64,000 nucleotides of DNA from an uncultured Megasphaera sp. (GTDB lineage Bacteria > Bacillota > Negativicutes > Veillonellales > Megasphaeraceae), in the NCBI RefSeq assembly GCF_900539295.1, contig NZ_UQBH01000008.1:1-64000 (forward strand), written 5' to 3'. Made by a program: the position numbers and the translations under genes. The notes below the pieces were generated by a model. That model was not told the DNA's origin. It saw nothing but the letters and a program-made list of their open reading frames with translations, and did no database searches. Below are positions 16,486 to 24,949 of the stretch, in pieces (the stretch's first letter is position 1; every line of letters begins with the position of its first letter).

Positions 16486-17904
16486 ATGAGCAATAAAATT
16501 GGGAAAGTAGTCCAGGTCATCGGCCCGGTCGTCGACGTGCGGTTTGCTTCCGAAGCAGACCTGCCGGCCATCTACAACGCCATTCACATCACGGGCGGTG
16601 AAGGCGACCAAAAGATCGACCTCATTGTAGAAGCCATGCAGCACTTGGGTGACGACGTCGTCCGCTGCGTTTCCATGGACTCCACAGATGGCCTCGTCCG
16701 CGGCATGGCAGCCGAAAACACCGGCGACCCGATCAAGGTCCCTGTCGGCAAAGGCGTTTTAGGCCGTATCTTCAACGTCCTCGGCAATACCGTCGATAAG
16801 GTCGACGCGAAAGTCGAAGCCGATGATTACTGGCCGATCCATCGTCCGGTTCCGAAATTCGAAAACCAGGCGACGGAAACAGAAATCTTTGAAACGGGGA
16901 TTAAAGTCGTCGACCTCATCTGCCCCTATGCTAAGGGCGGTAAAATCGGTCTCTTCGGCGGTGCCGGCGTCGGCAAAACCGTCCTCATCATGGAATTGAT
17001 TCACAACGTTGCTACGGGCCACGGCGGTTACTCCGTCTTCACCGGCGTCGGTGAACGTACCCGTGAAGGCAATGACCTTTGGAATGAAATGAAGGAATCC
17101 GGCGTTATCGACAAGACGGCTCTCGTCTACGGTCAGATGAACGAACCGCCAGGAGCTCGTATGCGCGTCGGCCTGACCGGTCTTACCATGGCCGAATACT
17201 TCCGCGATAAAGAACACAAGGACGTTCTGTTGTTCATCGACAACATCTTCCGTTTCATTCAGGCAGGTTCCGAAGTATCGGCTCTGCTCGGCCGTATCCC
17301 GTCGGCCGTCGGTTACCAGCCGACCCTCGGTACGGACGTCGGCGCCCTTCAGGAACGCATTACGTCGACGAAAGACGGTTCCATTACGTCGGTTCAGGCC
17401 GTTTACGTTCCTGCCGACGACCTTACCGACCCGGCTCCGGCTGCTACCTTCGCCCACCTCGATGCGACGACGGTTCTGTCCCGTCAGATCGCCGAACTCG
17501 GTATTTACCCGGCCGTCGATCCTTTGGATTCTACGTCTCGTATCCTCGACCCGAACATCATCGGCGACGACCATTACAATACGGCCCGTGCCGTACAGGA
17601 AATCCTCCAGAAGTACAACGACCTGCAGGATATCATCGCCATCCTGGGCATCGACGAACTGTCAGAAGAAGATAAGCTGACCGTTGCCCGTGCCCGTAAA
17701 GTACAGCGTTTCCTCAGCCAGCCTTTCGCTGTTGCTGAACAGTTTACCGGTCAGGAAGGCCGCTATGTACCGCTGAAAGAAACGATTGAAGGCTTCAAAG
17801 AAATCTTGTCCGGTAAATGTGACGACATGCCTGAACAGGCATTCTACATGGTCGGCAATATCGAAGAAGCTTATGAAAAGGCTAAGACGCTGAAAGGGGA
17901 ATAG
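16486..17904 (+). CDS. atpD: ATP synthase F1 subunit beta
   Basis: The 472-residue catalytic subunit. P-loop GGAGVGKTVLIMELIHN near residue 160, the catalytic Glu in GERTREGNDL, the Walker B strand VLLFIDNIFRF, and the ATP synthase signature PAVDPLDSTSR. Length and motifs are fully standard. A 58-base gap to atpG holds the ribosome-binding site GAGAGGAG. Confidence 0.98.
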   Translation: MSNKIGKVVQVIGPVVDVRFASEADLPAIYNAIHITGGEGDQKIDLIVEAMQHLGDDVVRCVSMDSTDGLVRGMAAENTGDPIKVPVGKGVLGRIFNVLGNTVDKVDAKVEADDYWPIHRPVPKFENQATETEIFETGIKVVDLICPYAKGGKIGLFGGAGVGKTVLIMELIHNVATGHGGYSVFTGVGERTREGNDLWNEMKESGVIDKTALVYGQMNEPPGARMRVGLTGLTMAEYFRDKEHKDVLLFIDNIFRFIQAGSEVSALLGRIPSAVGYQPTLGTDVGALQERITSTKDGSITSVQAVYVPADDLTDPAPAATFAHLDATTVLSRQIAELGIYPAVDPLDSTSRILDPNIIGDDHYNTARAVQEILQKYNDLQDIIAILGIDELSEEDKLTVARARKVQRFLSQPFAVAEQFTGQEGRYVPLKETIEGFKEILSGKCDDMPEQAFYMVGNIEEAYEKAKTLKGE

Positions 17905-17907
17905 TCC

Positions 17908-18330
17908 ATGGCAGAAGCAGGAAAGACCCTCCATTTGGAAGTCATAACGCCCGATGCTGCCGTACTCTATGAAGACGTGGACTTCGTCCTCGTCCGCGCC
18001 TTGGACGGCGATTTGGGTATCATGCCCAACCATGCGCCGCTCATCGCGTCTCTGTCGATTTGGCCCTTGTACTACGATAAGGACGGAACGCGCGACTGCG
18101 TTACCGTCGCCGGAGGCTTCCTCGAAGTCCACGGCAATACGGTTACCGTCATTACGCCGGCTTCGGAAAAGCCGGAAGATATCGACATCGACCGGGCTAT
18201 CGAGTCGGAAAAGCGTGCCGAAGCCCTGTTGGCCAAACACGCTGCCGACCTCGATGAAACCCGGGCCCAAGCGTCCCTGCAGCGCGCTTTGCGCCGCATC
18301 GACGTAGCCCAGAAATACGGCAAGCAATAG
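17908..18330 (+). CDS. atpC: ATP synthase F1 subunit epsilon
   Basis: A 140-residue rotor and regulatory subunit: N-terminal beta sandwich (LHLEVITPDAAVLYEDVDFV, GDLGIMPNHAPLIASL) and C-terminal helical hairpin (residues about 90-138) which can inhibit ATP hydrolysis. Last gene of the operon, 3 bases after atpD. Confidence 0.96.
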   Translation: MAEAGKTLHLEVITPDAAVLYEDVDFVLVRALDGDLGIMPNHAPLIASLSIWPLYYDKDGTRDCVTVAGGFLEVHGNTVTVITPASEKPEDIDIDRAIESEKRAEALLAKHAADLDETRAQASLQRALRRIDVAQKYGKQ

Positions 18331-18344
18331 CTGGTACCAGAGTG

Positions 18345-18395
18345 AAAAGGATTGTCTCCTAAAGGTTTTATGCCTTTAGCGACAATCCTTTTTTG
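18345..18395 (+). terminator. Terminator of the atp operon
   Basis: AAAAGGATTGTC pairs with GACAATCCTTTT around an inner CTAAAGG/CCTTTAG stem, ending in a T run. Confidence 0.92.
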
Positions 18396-18409
18396 TTTCG
18401 CAGAAAGAA

Positions 18410-18438
18410 TTGACTTTTACCCTTAAGTTTGCTATGAT
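18410..18438 (+). promoter_or_regulatory. Promoter of glyQS
   Basis: TTGACT (18410-18415), 17-bp spacer, TATGAT (18433-18438), just before the T-box leader. Confidence 0.85.
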
Positions 18439-18444
18439 AAGGGA

Positions 18445-18671
18445 CGTACAATTACATAGGCGATGCAAGAGAACAAGTACGTATCTTATCAGCGAGGCCG
18501 GGACAGTGTGAGCCGGCTGCCGATGCGGAAGGCGCTCTGAAGGCCGCGGCCGGAAGTCATTCGATGTGTATGGCCGATCAATCAAGCGGGTCTTTTGGAC
18601 CAATCAGGGTGGAACCGCGGGTACGTATACTCGTCCCTGTAACATACTATCTATGTTACAGGGACTTTTTT
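18445..18671 (+). promoter_or_regulatory. T-box riboswitch (glycine) with terminator
   Basis: The T-box core AGGGTGGAACCGCGG is at 18606-18620. Its TGGA (18610-18613) would pair with the 3' end of an uncharged tRNA having a U discriminator, as tRNA-Gly does. Upstream is a Stem I with the AGCGAG...GTGAGCC distal features; a GGC at 18531-18533 is a candidate glycine specifier, not proven. The terminator GTCCCTGTAACATA/TATGTTACAGGGAC (18633-18665) is followed by six T. Low charged tRNA-Gly would favour the antiterminator and allow glyQS expression. Confidence 0.93.
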
Positions 18672-18690
18672 GCATGTAGGAGGGAATACG

Positions 18691-19569
18691 ATGAATTTTC
18701 AAGACATGATATTCGCATTGAAGAACTTCTGGTCTTCTCAGGGCTGTATCATTTACGAACCGTATGATGTAGAAAAAGGGGCAGGGACCATGAACCCGGC
18801 GACGTTCCTGAGAACGCTCGGCCCGGAACCGTGGCACGTAGCCTACGTCGAACCGTCGCGCCGTCCGGCTGACGGCCGCTATGGCGACAACCCGAACCGT
18901 CTCTATCAGCACCATCAGTTCCAGGTCATCTGCAAACCGTCGCCGGACAACATTCAGGAACTCTATTTGAAGAGCTTGGAAACGCTGGGCATCAACCCGG
19001 CTGAACACGACATCCGCTTCGTCGAAGACAACTGGGAATCGCCGACCCTCGGCGCCTGGGGCCTTGGCTGGGAAGTCTGGCTCGACGGCATGGAAGTTAC
19101 GCAGTTTACTTACTTCCAGCAGGTCGGCGGCATCGACGTCGCTCCCGTATCGTCGGAAATCACATACGGCATGGAACGGTTGGCTATGTACATCCAGGGT
19201 GTAGAAAACGTCTACGATCTGCAGTGGAACGAAACGGCGACGTACGGCGACATCTTCCATCAGAATGAAGTCGAACAGTCGACGTATGCCTTTGAGCTGA
19301 GCAACGCCGACCTCTTGTTCCACCTCTTCGATGAATATGAAAAAGAAGCCATGCGGGTCATCAAAGCCGGCTTCGTCCTTCCGGCCTACGACTACGTATT
19401 GAAATGCTCGCACACGTTCAACCTCCTCGATGCCCGCGGCGCCATCAGCGTCAGCGAACGTGCCGCCTTTATCGGCCGCGTCCGCAACATGGCCCGGGCC
19501 TGCGCTAAAGCGTACCTGGAACAGCGTGAAAAATTAGGATTCCCAATGCTTGCCAAGGAGGAAAAATAA
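18691..19569 (+). CDS. glyQ: Glycine-tRNA ligase alpha subunit
   Basis: A 292-residue class II synthetase alpha subunit of the bacterial alpha2beta2 enzyme, carrying the glycine and ATP site. It begins MNFQDMIFALKNFWSSQGC and has the highly conserved QPYDVEKGAGTMNPATFLR-like block (YDVEKGAGTMNPATFLR), RLYQHHQFQVI and GWEVWLDGMEVTQFTYFQQ. The ATG at 18691 with GGAGGG is preferred over an upstream in-frame ATG that lies in the terminator region. One base separates it from glyS. Confidence 0.97.
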   Translation: MNFQDMIFALKNFWSSQGCIIYEPYDVEKGAGTMNPATFLRTLGPEPWHVAYVEPSRRPADGRYGDNPNRLYQHHQFQVICKPSPDNIQELYLKSLETLGINPAEHDIRFVEDNWESPTLGAWGLGWEVWLDGMEVTQFTYFQQVGGIDVAPVSSEITYGMERLAMYIQGVENVYDLQWNETATYGDIFHQNEVEQSTYAFELSNADLLFHLFDEYEKEAMRVIKAGFVLPAYDYVLKCSHTFNLLDARGAISVSERAAFIGRVRNMARACAKAYLEQREKLGFPMLAKEEK

Positions 19570-19570
19570 G

Positions 19571-21619
19571 ATGAGCAAAGATTTGTTACTTGAAATCGGC
19601 ACGGAAGAAATCCCGGCTCATTATATGCCGAGTATCCTTCGTCAGGTCAAAGACTTGGCGGAAACATCGTTTGGCGAAGCGAATATCGCCTATGAATCGG
19701 TCCGCACCTTGGGCACGCCGCGCCGCATCGCCCTGTTGATGAAAGGCGTTGCTGAAAAGCAGGCCGACGTATCAGCTAAGCACAAGGGACCGTCGGTCTC
19801 CATCGCCTATGACGGCGAAGGCAAACCGACCAAGGCTGCCATGGGTTTTGCCCGCGGTCAGAAAATTGACGTCGCCGATTTGACCGTTGAAGACGGCTAC
19901 GTCTACGCCAACGTCACCAGCGTCGGCGCTGAAACAAAGGGCCTTCTGCCGGATATCATGAAGGGCATCGTAACGGGTCTTAACTTCCCGAAGAGCATGC
20001 ACTGGGGGAGTCTCGACTTCCACTTCGTCCGTCCGATCCGCTGGTTCGTCGCCCTCTTCGATACGGAAGTCATTCCTTTTGAACTGGCCAACGTTCAGTC
20101 TGGCAAGGTCAGCCGCGGCCACCGCTTCCTCGGCACCGGCGACTTTACCATTGAAAATCCGGCCTCCTATGAAGCCGTCTGCGAAGAACACTTCCTCATC
20201 GTCGACCCGGAAAAGCGCCGCCAGCTCATCCTCGACGGCCTCCAGAAACTGGCTGACGAAAAGGGCGGGACGGTCATCATGGACGAAGACCTTCTCGAAG
20301 AAGTCGTCTACCTCGTCGAATATCCGACGGCTCTGTGCGGTGAATTTGATGAAGACTATCTGAAGCTGCCTGAAGCGGCCATCATTACGCCTATGAAGGA
20401 CCACCAGCGTTATTTCCCCATGCGCGATGGGGAAGGCAAGCTCATGAACCTCTTCCTGACCGTCCGCAACGGCAACGACTACCACTTGGAAACGGTCCAG
20501 CACGGCAACGAACGCGTCCTGCGGGCTCGTCTCGACGACGCCAAGTTTTTCTTTGAAGAAGATAAGAAACATAAATTAGTCGATTACACGGAAAAATTGA
20601 AGAAGATCGTCTTCCAGGACGGCCTCGGCACGCTCCACGACAAGGCTCAGCGCCTGGCACAGATTACGGTATTCCTCAATCAGAAACTCGACCTCGGTCT
20701 CGATGACGCAAAACTCCGGCGGGCCTCGGAACTGGCAAAGGCCGACCTGGCCACTCAGATGGTCATGGAATTTACGGAACTCCAAGGCGTCATGGGCAAG
20801 GAATATGCCCTCATCGACGGTGAAGACGAAGGCGTTGCCGAAGCTATCAACGAACAGTATCAGCCGCGCTTTGCCGGCGACGAACTGCCGGCTACCGACA
20901 TGGGCCGAATCCTCGGCATTGCCGACAAATTCGACACCATTACGGGCATGTTCAGCCGCGACTTCATCCCGACGGGCTCTCAGGACCCCTTTGCCCTGCG
21001 CCGTCAGACCATCGGTATCTTGAACATCGTCATGGATGCCGGCTGGAATATCAACTGCCACGAAGTCTTCGCCTTCATCCTGAACCTCCTCGGCGTTACC
21101 GGTGAAGATGCCGCGACGGTCATGGGTCAGCTCGACGATTACTTTACCCTGCGCCTGAAGAATATCTTTCAGGATAAGGGCATGGATTATCACATCATCG
21201 ACTGCGTCCTCAGTTCTGACACCCTCAACGCCAATGAAGCTGCCCGCCGCGCTCAGGCCCTCATCGATGCCGACATCATGAGCAAGACGGATCTTCTCCA
21301 GGCCTTCACTCGTGTCAGCAACATGATCAAAGGCGCCGACGACATCGACGTCGATCCCGACCTCTTTGAAACCGACGAAGAACGGGCCCTCTACAGCGCC
21401 TGCCAGGCCATGCAGGTAAACTTGCCGCAGCAGTACGCCGTCTATGACTATCAGAGCGTAGCCGATACCTTGTCTGAAGGCATTGCCGTCATCAATGAAT
21501 TCCTGGACAACGTCCTGGTCATGCATAAAGATGAAGCCGTCAAGGAAAACCGGCTCCACCTTCTGGCCTTGACCTACAGCCTCATTCAGCCTATCGGTGA
21601 TATCAAGAAATTATCGTAA
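19571..21619 (+). CDS. glyS: Glycine-tRNA ligase beta subunit
   Basis: The 682-residue beta subunit, required for tRNA binding. It opens with SKDLLLEIGTEEIPA, carries the family strings ARGQKIDVADL and DFIPTGSQDPFALRRQ, and has a C-terminal DALR-like anticodon-binding region. AAGGAGG within the end of glyQ is its ribosome-binding site, so the two subunits are translated together. Controlled by the upstream T-box. Confidence 0.97.
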   Translation: MSKDLLLEIGTEEIPAHYMPSILRQVKDLAETSFGEANIAYESVRTLGTPRRIALLMKGVAEKQADVSAKHKGPSVSIAYDGEGKPTKAAMGFARGQKIDVADLTVEDGYVYANVTSVGAETKGLLPDIMKGIVTGLNFPKSMHWGSLDFHFVRPIRWFVALFDTEVIPFELANVQSGKVSRGHRFLGTGDFTIENPASYEAVCEEHFLIVDPEKRRQLILDGLQKLADEKGGTVIMDEDLLEEVVYLVEYPTALCGEFDEDYLKLPEAAIITPMKDHQRYFPMRDGEGKLMNLFLTVRNGNDYHLETVQHGNERVLRARLDDAKFFFEEDKKHKLVDYTEKLKKIVFQDGLGTLHDKAQRLAQITVFLNQKLDLGLDDAKLRRASELAKADLATQMVMEFTELQGVMGKEYALIDGEDEGVAEAINEQYQPRFAGDELPATDMGRILGIADKFDTITGMFSRDFIPTGSQDPFALRRQTIGILNIVMDAGWNINCHEVFAFILNLLGVTGEDAATVMGQLDDYFTLRLKNIFQDKGMDYHIIDCVLSSDTLNANEAARRAQALIDADIMSKTDLLQAFTRVSNMIKGADDIDVDPDLFETDEERALYSACQAMQVNLPQQYAVYDYQSVADTLSEGIAVINEFLDNVLVMHKDEAVKENRLHLLALTYSLIQPIGDIKKLS

Positions 21620-21629
21620 GCTGCCTTTC

Positions 21630-21659
21630 TTGTACAGCGAATTTTGAATATGGTATAAT
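21630..21659 (+). promoter_or_regulatory. Promoter before the secreted-protein gene
   Basis: TTGTAC (21630-21635), 18-bp spacer, TATAAT (21654-21659), starting just after the glyS stop codon. Confidence 0.65.
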
Positions 21660-21663
21660 AGAT

Positions 21664-21700
21664 AACAGATGCAGCCCGCCTGCATCTGTTGTTTATTTTT
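21664..21700 (+). terminator. Terminator-like hairpin at the very start of the transcript
   Basis: ACAGATGCAG/CTGCATCTGT perfect 10-bp stem followed by TGTTTATTTTT. It may end glyQS transcription, but it lies immediately downstream of the promoter at 21630 and so would also be the first structure in the RNA of the next gene. Confidence 0.75.
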
Positions 21701-21753
21701 GAAAGCCCTCTTTTCAAAGCTCTATCGCACAAGAAAATAAAGGAGTGATATCC

Positions 21754-22314
21754 ATGAAATTAAAGAACGTTGCCCTCTTAGTCGCTGCCCTGACCTGTAT
21801 CGCAGGCTCTACGGCATTGGCTGCTGAAAAAGTCAGCATCAAGAGTGCCAATACCGATAGCTATGACGTCGTCCAGGTCATGACGACTAAGGACAAGAAC
21901 TATTACCAGTATTACAACAGTAACTATCAGTATGCCGTCGACATCCCGCGCAGCGCGACGACAGCCGATATGACTGTTGACGGGGACGGAGCTTATTTCC
22001 AGGACTCCAAGGATGATGCCGTGTTCCGGACCTATGCCGCTAAGAATACCATGAACTTTTCCATCGACGAATTGTACAACATGGCTGTCGGCATGAACGA
22101 ATCACCGGAACTGACGACCAACATCAAGACCAAAGACAGCTATGCCATCGGCTGGACTGACGGCAAGACGTCTTACTATCACGAACTTTACATCAACGAC
22201 AAGAATAAGACCTATGTGGCCTTTACCGTAACCTATCCGACGGATAAGCGCGATAAGTACCAGGCCATCATCTCCCACATGTCCCGCACCTTCCTGCCTA
22301 ACGTACAGATGTAG
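21754..22314 (+). CDS. Secreted or periplasmic protein of unknown function
   Basis: A 186-residue protein with a clear signal peptide: basic start MKLKN, hydrophobic VALLVAALTCIAGSTAL, and a likely cut at ALA-AE. The mature part is polar, rich in Tyr, Asp and Lys, with repeated short patterns such as YYQYYNSNYQYAVDIP, and no cysteine, so no lipid anchor. I do not recognise the domain; the spacing of strands suggests a small beta-rich fold of the kind seen in Negativicute envelope proteins. The ATG at 21754 follows AAAGGAG; an earlier GTG lies within that site. Stands alone with its own promoter. Confidence 0.75.
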   Translation: MKLKNVALLVAALTCIAGSTALAAEKVSIKSANTDSYDVVQVMTTKDKNYYQYYNSNYQYAVDIPRSATTADMTVDGDGAYFQDSKDDAVFRTYAAKNTMNFSIDELYNMAVGMNESPELTTNIKTKDSYAIGWTDGKTSYYHELYINDKNKTYVAFTVTYPTDKRDKYQAIISHMSRTFLPNVQM

Positions 22315-22360
22315 GCCCTAAGGGTCAGTTTGTTTTTTGGCGATTTGCGAGAAAAAAGGC

Positions 22361-22389
22361 TTTACACAAGGGATTTTTTATGATATAAT
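22361..22389 (+). promoter_or_regulatory. Promoter of rplS
   Basis: TTTACA (22361-22366), 17-bp spacer, TATAAT (22384-22389). Confidence 0.8.
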
Positions 22390-22404
22390 TCCCTTGTTAT
22401 TTTA

Positions 22405-22465
22405 GGCAGTCCGCTGCCCGATATGATCGGTATCATATGACGATTGCCGCGTACCATGGCGGCAA
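22405..22465 (+). promoter_or_regulatory. Structured 5' leader of rplS
   Basis: Three successive hairpins follow the promoter: GGCAG/CTGCC (22405-22418), ATATGAT/ATCATAT with a CGGT loop (22421-22438), and TTGCCGC/GCGGCAA (22444-22465). No terminator follows. Ribosomal protein leaders of this type, including L19 leaders in Firmicutes, often bind the encoded protein for feedback; that role is inferred here. Confidence 0.5.
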
Positions 22466-22501
22466 CGGGGTAAGAATGTCTTATTAGGAGGAAAAAGAGC
22501 A

Positions 22502-22843
22502 ATGAACATTATCAGCGTACTTGAACAGGAACAGCTTCGTGACGATATCCCGGCATTTCGCCCTGGTGATACTGTCAAAGTTCACGTAAAGGTTGTCGAA
22601 GGCAATCGTGAACGTATCCAGATTTTTGAAGGTGTCGTTATCGGCCGTCAGAACGGCGGTGTCCGCGAAACTTTCACTGTCCGCCGTATTTCCTATGGTG
22701 TCGGTGTTGAACGTACTTTCTTGGTACACTCGCCGCGCCTGGCTAAAATCGAAGTCGTTCGCCACGGTATCGTTCGCCGTGCAAAACTGAATTACCTCCG
22801 CGGTCTTACCGGCAAAGCTGCCCGTATCCGCGAACGCCGATAA
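22502..22843 (+). CDS. rplS: 50S ribosomal protein L19
   Basis: A 113-residue bL19. Family motifs RPGDTVKVHVKVVEGNRER, QIFEGVVIGRQNGG, TFTVRRISYGVGVERTF and the basic end LNYLRGLTGKAARIRERR. It sits at the 30S-50S interface. TTAGGAGG precedes the ATG. It is expressed alone here rather than with rpsP-rimM-trmD. Confidence 0.98.
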   Translation: MNIISVLEQEQLRDDIPAFRPGDTVKVHVKVVEGNRERIQIFEGVVIGRQNGGVRETFTVRRISYGVGVERTFLVHSPRLAKIEVVRHGIVRRAKLNYLRGLTGKAARIRERR

Positions 22844-22864
22844 GCTATTGGCAAGAACACTTGG

Positions 22865-22902
22865 AAAAAGGTCTGTCGCAACTGCGACGGGCCTTTTTTT
22901 TT
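22865..22902 (+). terminator. Terminator of rplS
   Basis: AAGGTCTGTCGCA pairs with TGCGACGGGCCTT around a short loop, followed by nine T. Confidence 0.93.
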
Positions 22903-22950
22903 GGCCTTGAAGGGGAGGCCGCCTTGTCGGTGCGGCGATTTTTGGCTATA

Positions 22951-23050
22951 TTGTTAACCTTATACTGTGAAATAATCGGTTGACTAGAGGAGCTTCAACG
23001 CGTATAATAATCCCATAGTCACTAAAAGAAAGAGGGGCATTGGTTAACAA
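22951..23050 (+). promoter_or_regulatory. bioB promoter flanked by BirA-like half-sites
   Basis: TTGACT (22980-22985), 17-bp spacer, TATAAT (23003-23008). TTGTTAACC at 22951-22959 and its exact inverse GGTTAACAA at 23042-23050 bracket the promoter, the latter ending on the A of the bioB ATG. A weaker half-site GGTTGACTA (22978-22986) overlaps the -35 box, 18 bp from the first. The 9-mers match the biotin repressor operator arms, but operator spacing is usually 14-16 bp, so the geometry is unusual. Confidence 0.6.
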
Positions 23051-24054
23051 TGAATACAATTGCTGGTTTGACCGAAAAAATTTTACAGGGATACCGCATC
23101 AAACGCGGTGACGATATGAGCCTTTTGTTGACGGCACCGCTTGCCGAACTGCAGCAGGGGGCAGGCGAACTGCAGCACCATTTTTGCGGCAATCACGTCG
23201 ACTTCTGTACCATCATCAACGGCCGCAGCGGCCGCTGCAGTGAAGACTGCAAATACTGTGCTCAGTCGGCCTGTCACCATACGGGCTGTGATGAATACGA
23301 TTTTCTGCCGAAAGAAGAAATCATGGCCAATGCTAAGGCCAACCAGGATGCCGGCGCCAACCGCTTCGCCATCGTAACCTCCGGCAGAGCCTTGTCGGGG
23401 AAGGACTTTGCAAAGGCCCTCGATACGTATCGGGCCATGAAGGGCGAGCTTCGCATCGGCCTCTGCGCGTCTCACGGCCTGCTGACGAGGGAACAGCTCC
23501 ATGCCCTTCGGGAAACGGGCGTCACCAGCTACCATCACAACATCGAAACGTCGCGGCGCTTCTTCCCGCAGATCTGTACGACCCATACCTATGACGACCG
23601 CATCCGGACGATTAAGGACGCTCAGGCCGAAGGGCTCTGCGTCTGTTCTGGCGGCATCATCGGCATGGGGGAAACTTGGGAAGACCGCCTCGATATGGCC
23701 ATCAGCCTTTCTGAGCTCGGCATCGAATCCATCCCCATCAACGCCTTGATGCCCATTCCCGGCACGCCTTTTGAAGGGCGGCAGGAACTGTCCGGCGACG
23801 ATATCCTGCGGACCATCGCCATTTTCCGCTTCATCAATCCTGAAGCCAACATCCGCCTGGCTGCCGGCCGCAAGCTCCTTCCTGAAAACGGGGCTACAGC
23901 CCTCCTCTGCGGCGCGTCGGCGTCGATTACGGGAAATATGCTGACGACGTCGGGCTCGACCATCGTCGAAGACATGGCCATGATCAAGCGCCTGGGTCTC
24001 ACCAACGATGCCGGTGAAGCAGGGGGGAACTGCGGCACGACCTGTGCTTCGTAA
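23050..24054 (+). CDS. bioB: Biotin synthase
   Basis: A 334-residue radical SAM enzyme that inserts sulfur into dethiobiotin. The [4Fe-4S] cluster motif CxxxCxxC appears as CSEDCKYC near residues 62-69. Also present: TSYHHNIETSRRFFPQI, the SAM-binding GGIIGMGE, PINALMPIPGTP and RLAAGRK with the Arg that ligates the [2Fe-2S] cluster. No other biotin genes are in the window, so the cell may make dethiobiotin elsewhere or take it up. Confidence 0.96.
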   Translation: MNTIAGLTEKILQGYRIKRGDDMSLLLTAPLAELQQGAGELQHHFCGNHVDFCTIINGRSGRCSEDCKYCAQSACHHTGCDEYDFLPKEEIMANAKANQDAGANRFAIVTSGRALSGKDFAKALDTYRAMKGELRIGLCASHGLLTREQLHALRETGVTSYHHNIETSRRFFPQICTTHTYDDRIRTIKDAQAEGLCVCSGGIIGMGETWEDRLDMAISLSELGIESIPINALMPIPGTPFEGRQELSGDDILRTIAIFRFINPEANIRLAAGRKLLPENGATALLCGASASITGNMLTTSGSTIVEDMAMIKRLGLTNDAGEAGGNCGTTCAS

Positions 24055-24091
24055 GTAACAGTTAGCGGTCCTCTTCAAGAGACGCCTTTTG

Positions 24092-24128
24092 AAAAGAGAT
24101 TTGTCGGTGTCCGGCAGATCTCTTTTTT
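24092..24128 (+). terminator. Terminator of bioB
   Basis: AAAAGAGAT/ATCTCTTTTTT outer stem with an inner GTCGG/CCGGC stem. The remaining 24129-24388 gap is AT-rich and holds only a weak extended -10 (TGATAAAAT near 24331) for the next gene. Confidence 0.8.
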
Positions 24129-24388
24129 ACGGCCCTCCCGGGACCGGAATCGTCCCGAAAGAAGCACCTGTTTTTGTATAAAATGGATAAAATTACCTTA
24201 AACAGCAGTAATATGGGCTCGGGCACGCATGGCTTATAGGAAGAATTAGCGCCTTTTTTTGACTGTCCCGTTCTGTTTATAGTAATATGAAGAAAAAGTA
24301 CGGCTTTTTTTGTGTCAACAAGAAAGAAGTATGATAAAATAAGAAGGTACATATGCAGAACAGACTACTTGGAGGAGGTGTGCCGATC

Positions 24389-24949
24389 ATGATGAAGCGG
24401 AATATCGTCCTCGTCGGGATGATGGGGAGCGGCAAGAGTCATATTGGACGCAAGCTGGCTCAACGCCTCAATTGGCAGTTTGTCGACACCGACCGGCGTA
24501 TCGAGCGGGCCGTCGGGATGACCATTGCCGATTTCTTTGCCAGCTTTGGAGAAAAGGCGTTTCGAGAGCGGGAGCTCAATATCTTACAGCAAGTCAGCCG
24601 CTATCATGAAGCGGTGATTTCCTTTGGCGGCAACTTTCCCATGAACGTCGATACGTACCGTATCTTGCATCGTCATGGATTCATCGTTGCCCTCTTATCC
24701 GAACCGTTCCGCGTGGAAGAAAGAGTCAGCCGCCATATTGGAAAGCGGCCGACGGTGGACTACGACAATCTTCATGATTTTGTCCATACCATGATGAAAC
24801 AGTGGGAAGAGATCTATCCGTACTGCGACGGCGTCGTCGATACGACACGTGGGGGAGCGTCACAGATCGTCGAATCCATTGTCCATAAAATCAATGAAAG
24901 GCATGTGCAGTTTATTGCCAGGGAAAAGAAGGAGACTGATGTAAAATGA
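24389..24949 (+). CDS. Shikimate kinase-like P-loop kinase
   Basis: A 186-residue protein of the AroK fold. The P-loop is GMMGSGKS (residues 10-17), the substrate-binding Asp pair is DTD (33-35), FRERE carries the conserved Arg, and an arginine lid is in SRHIGKRPTV. The usual GGG of shikimate kinases is FGGNFP here, with Asn82 at the third glycine. Start ATG 24389 follows GGAGGAGG. The stop overlaps pfkA by four bases (ATGA), so the two are translationally coupled. Either a diverged shikimate kinase or a kinase of another small substrate; there are no aro genes nearby. Confidence 0.75.
   Translation: MMKRNIVLVGMMGSGKSHIGRKLAQRLNWQFVDTDRRIERAVGMTIADFFASFGEKAFRERELNILQQVSRYHEAVISFGGNFPMNVDTYRILHRHGFIVALLSEPFRVEERVSRHIGKRPTVDYDNLHDFVHTMMKQWEEIYPYCDGVVDTTRGGASQIVESIVHKINERHVQFIAREKKETDVK

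Noticed and set aside
23083..24078. A 331-codon open frame opposite bioB
   Set aside because: Shadow of bioB; BioB cluster and SAM motifs are intact on the plus strand.
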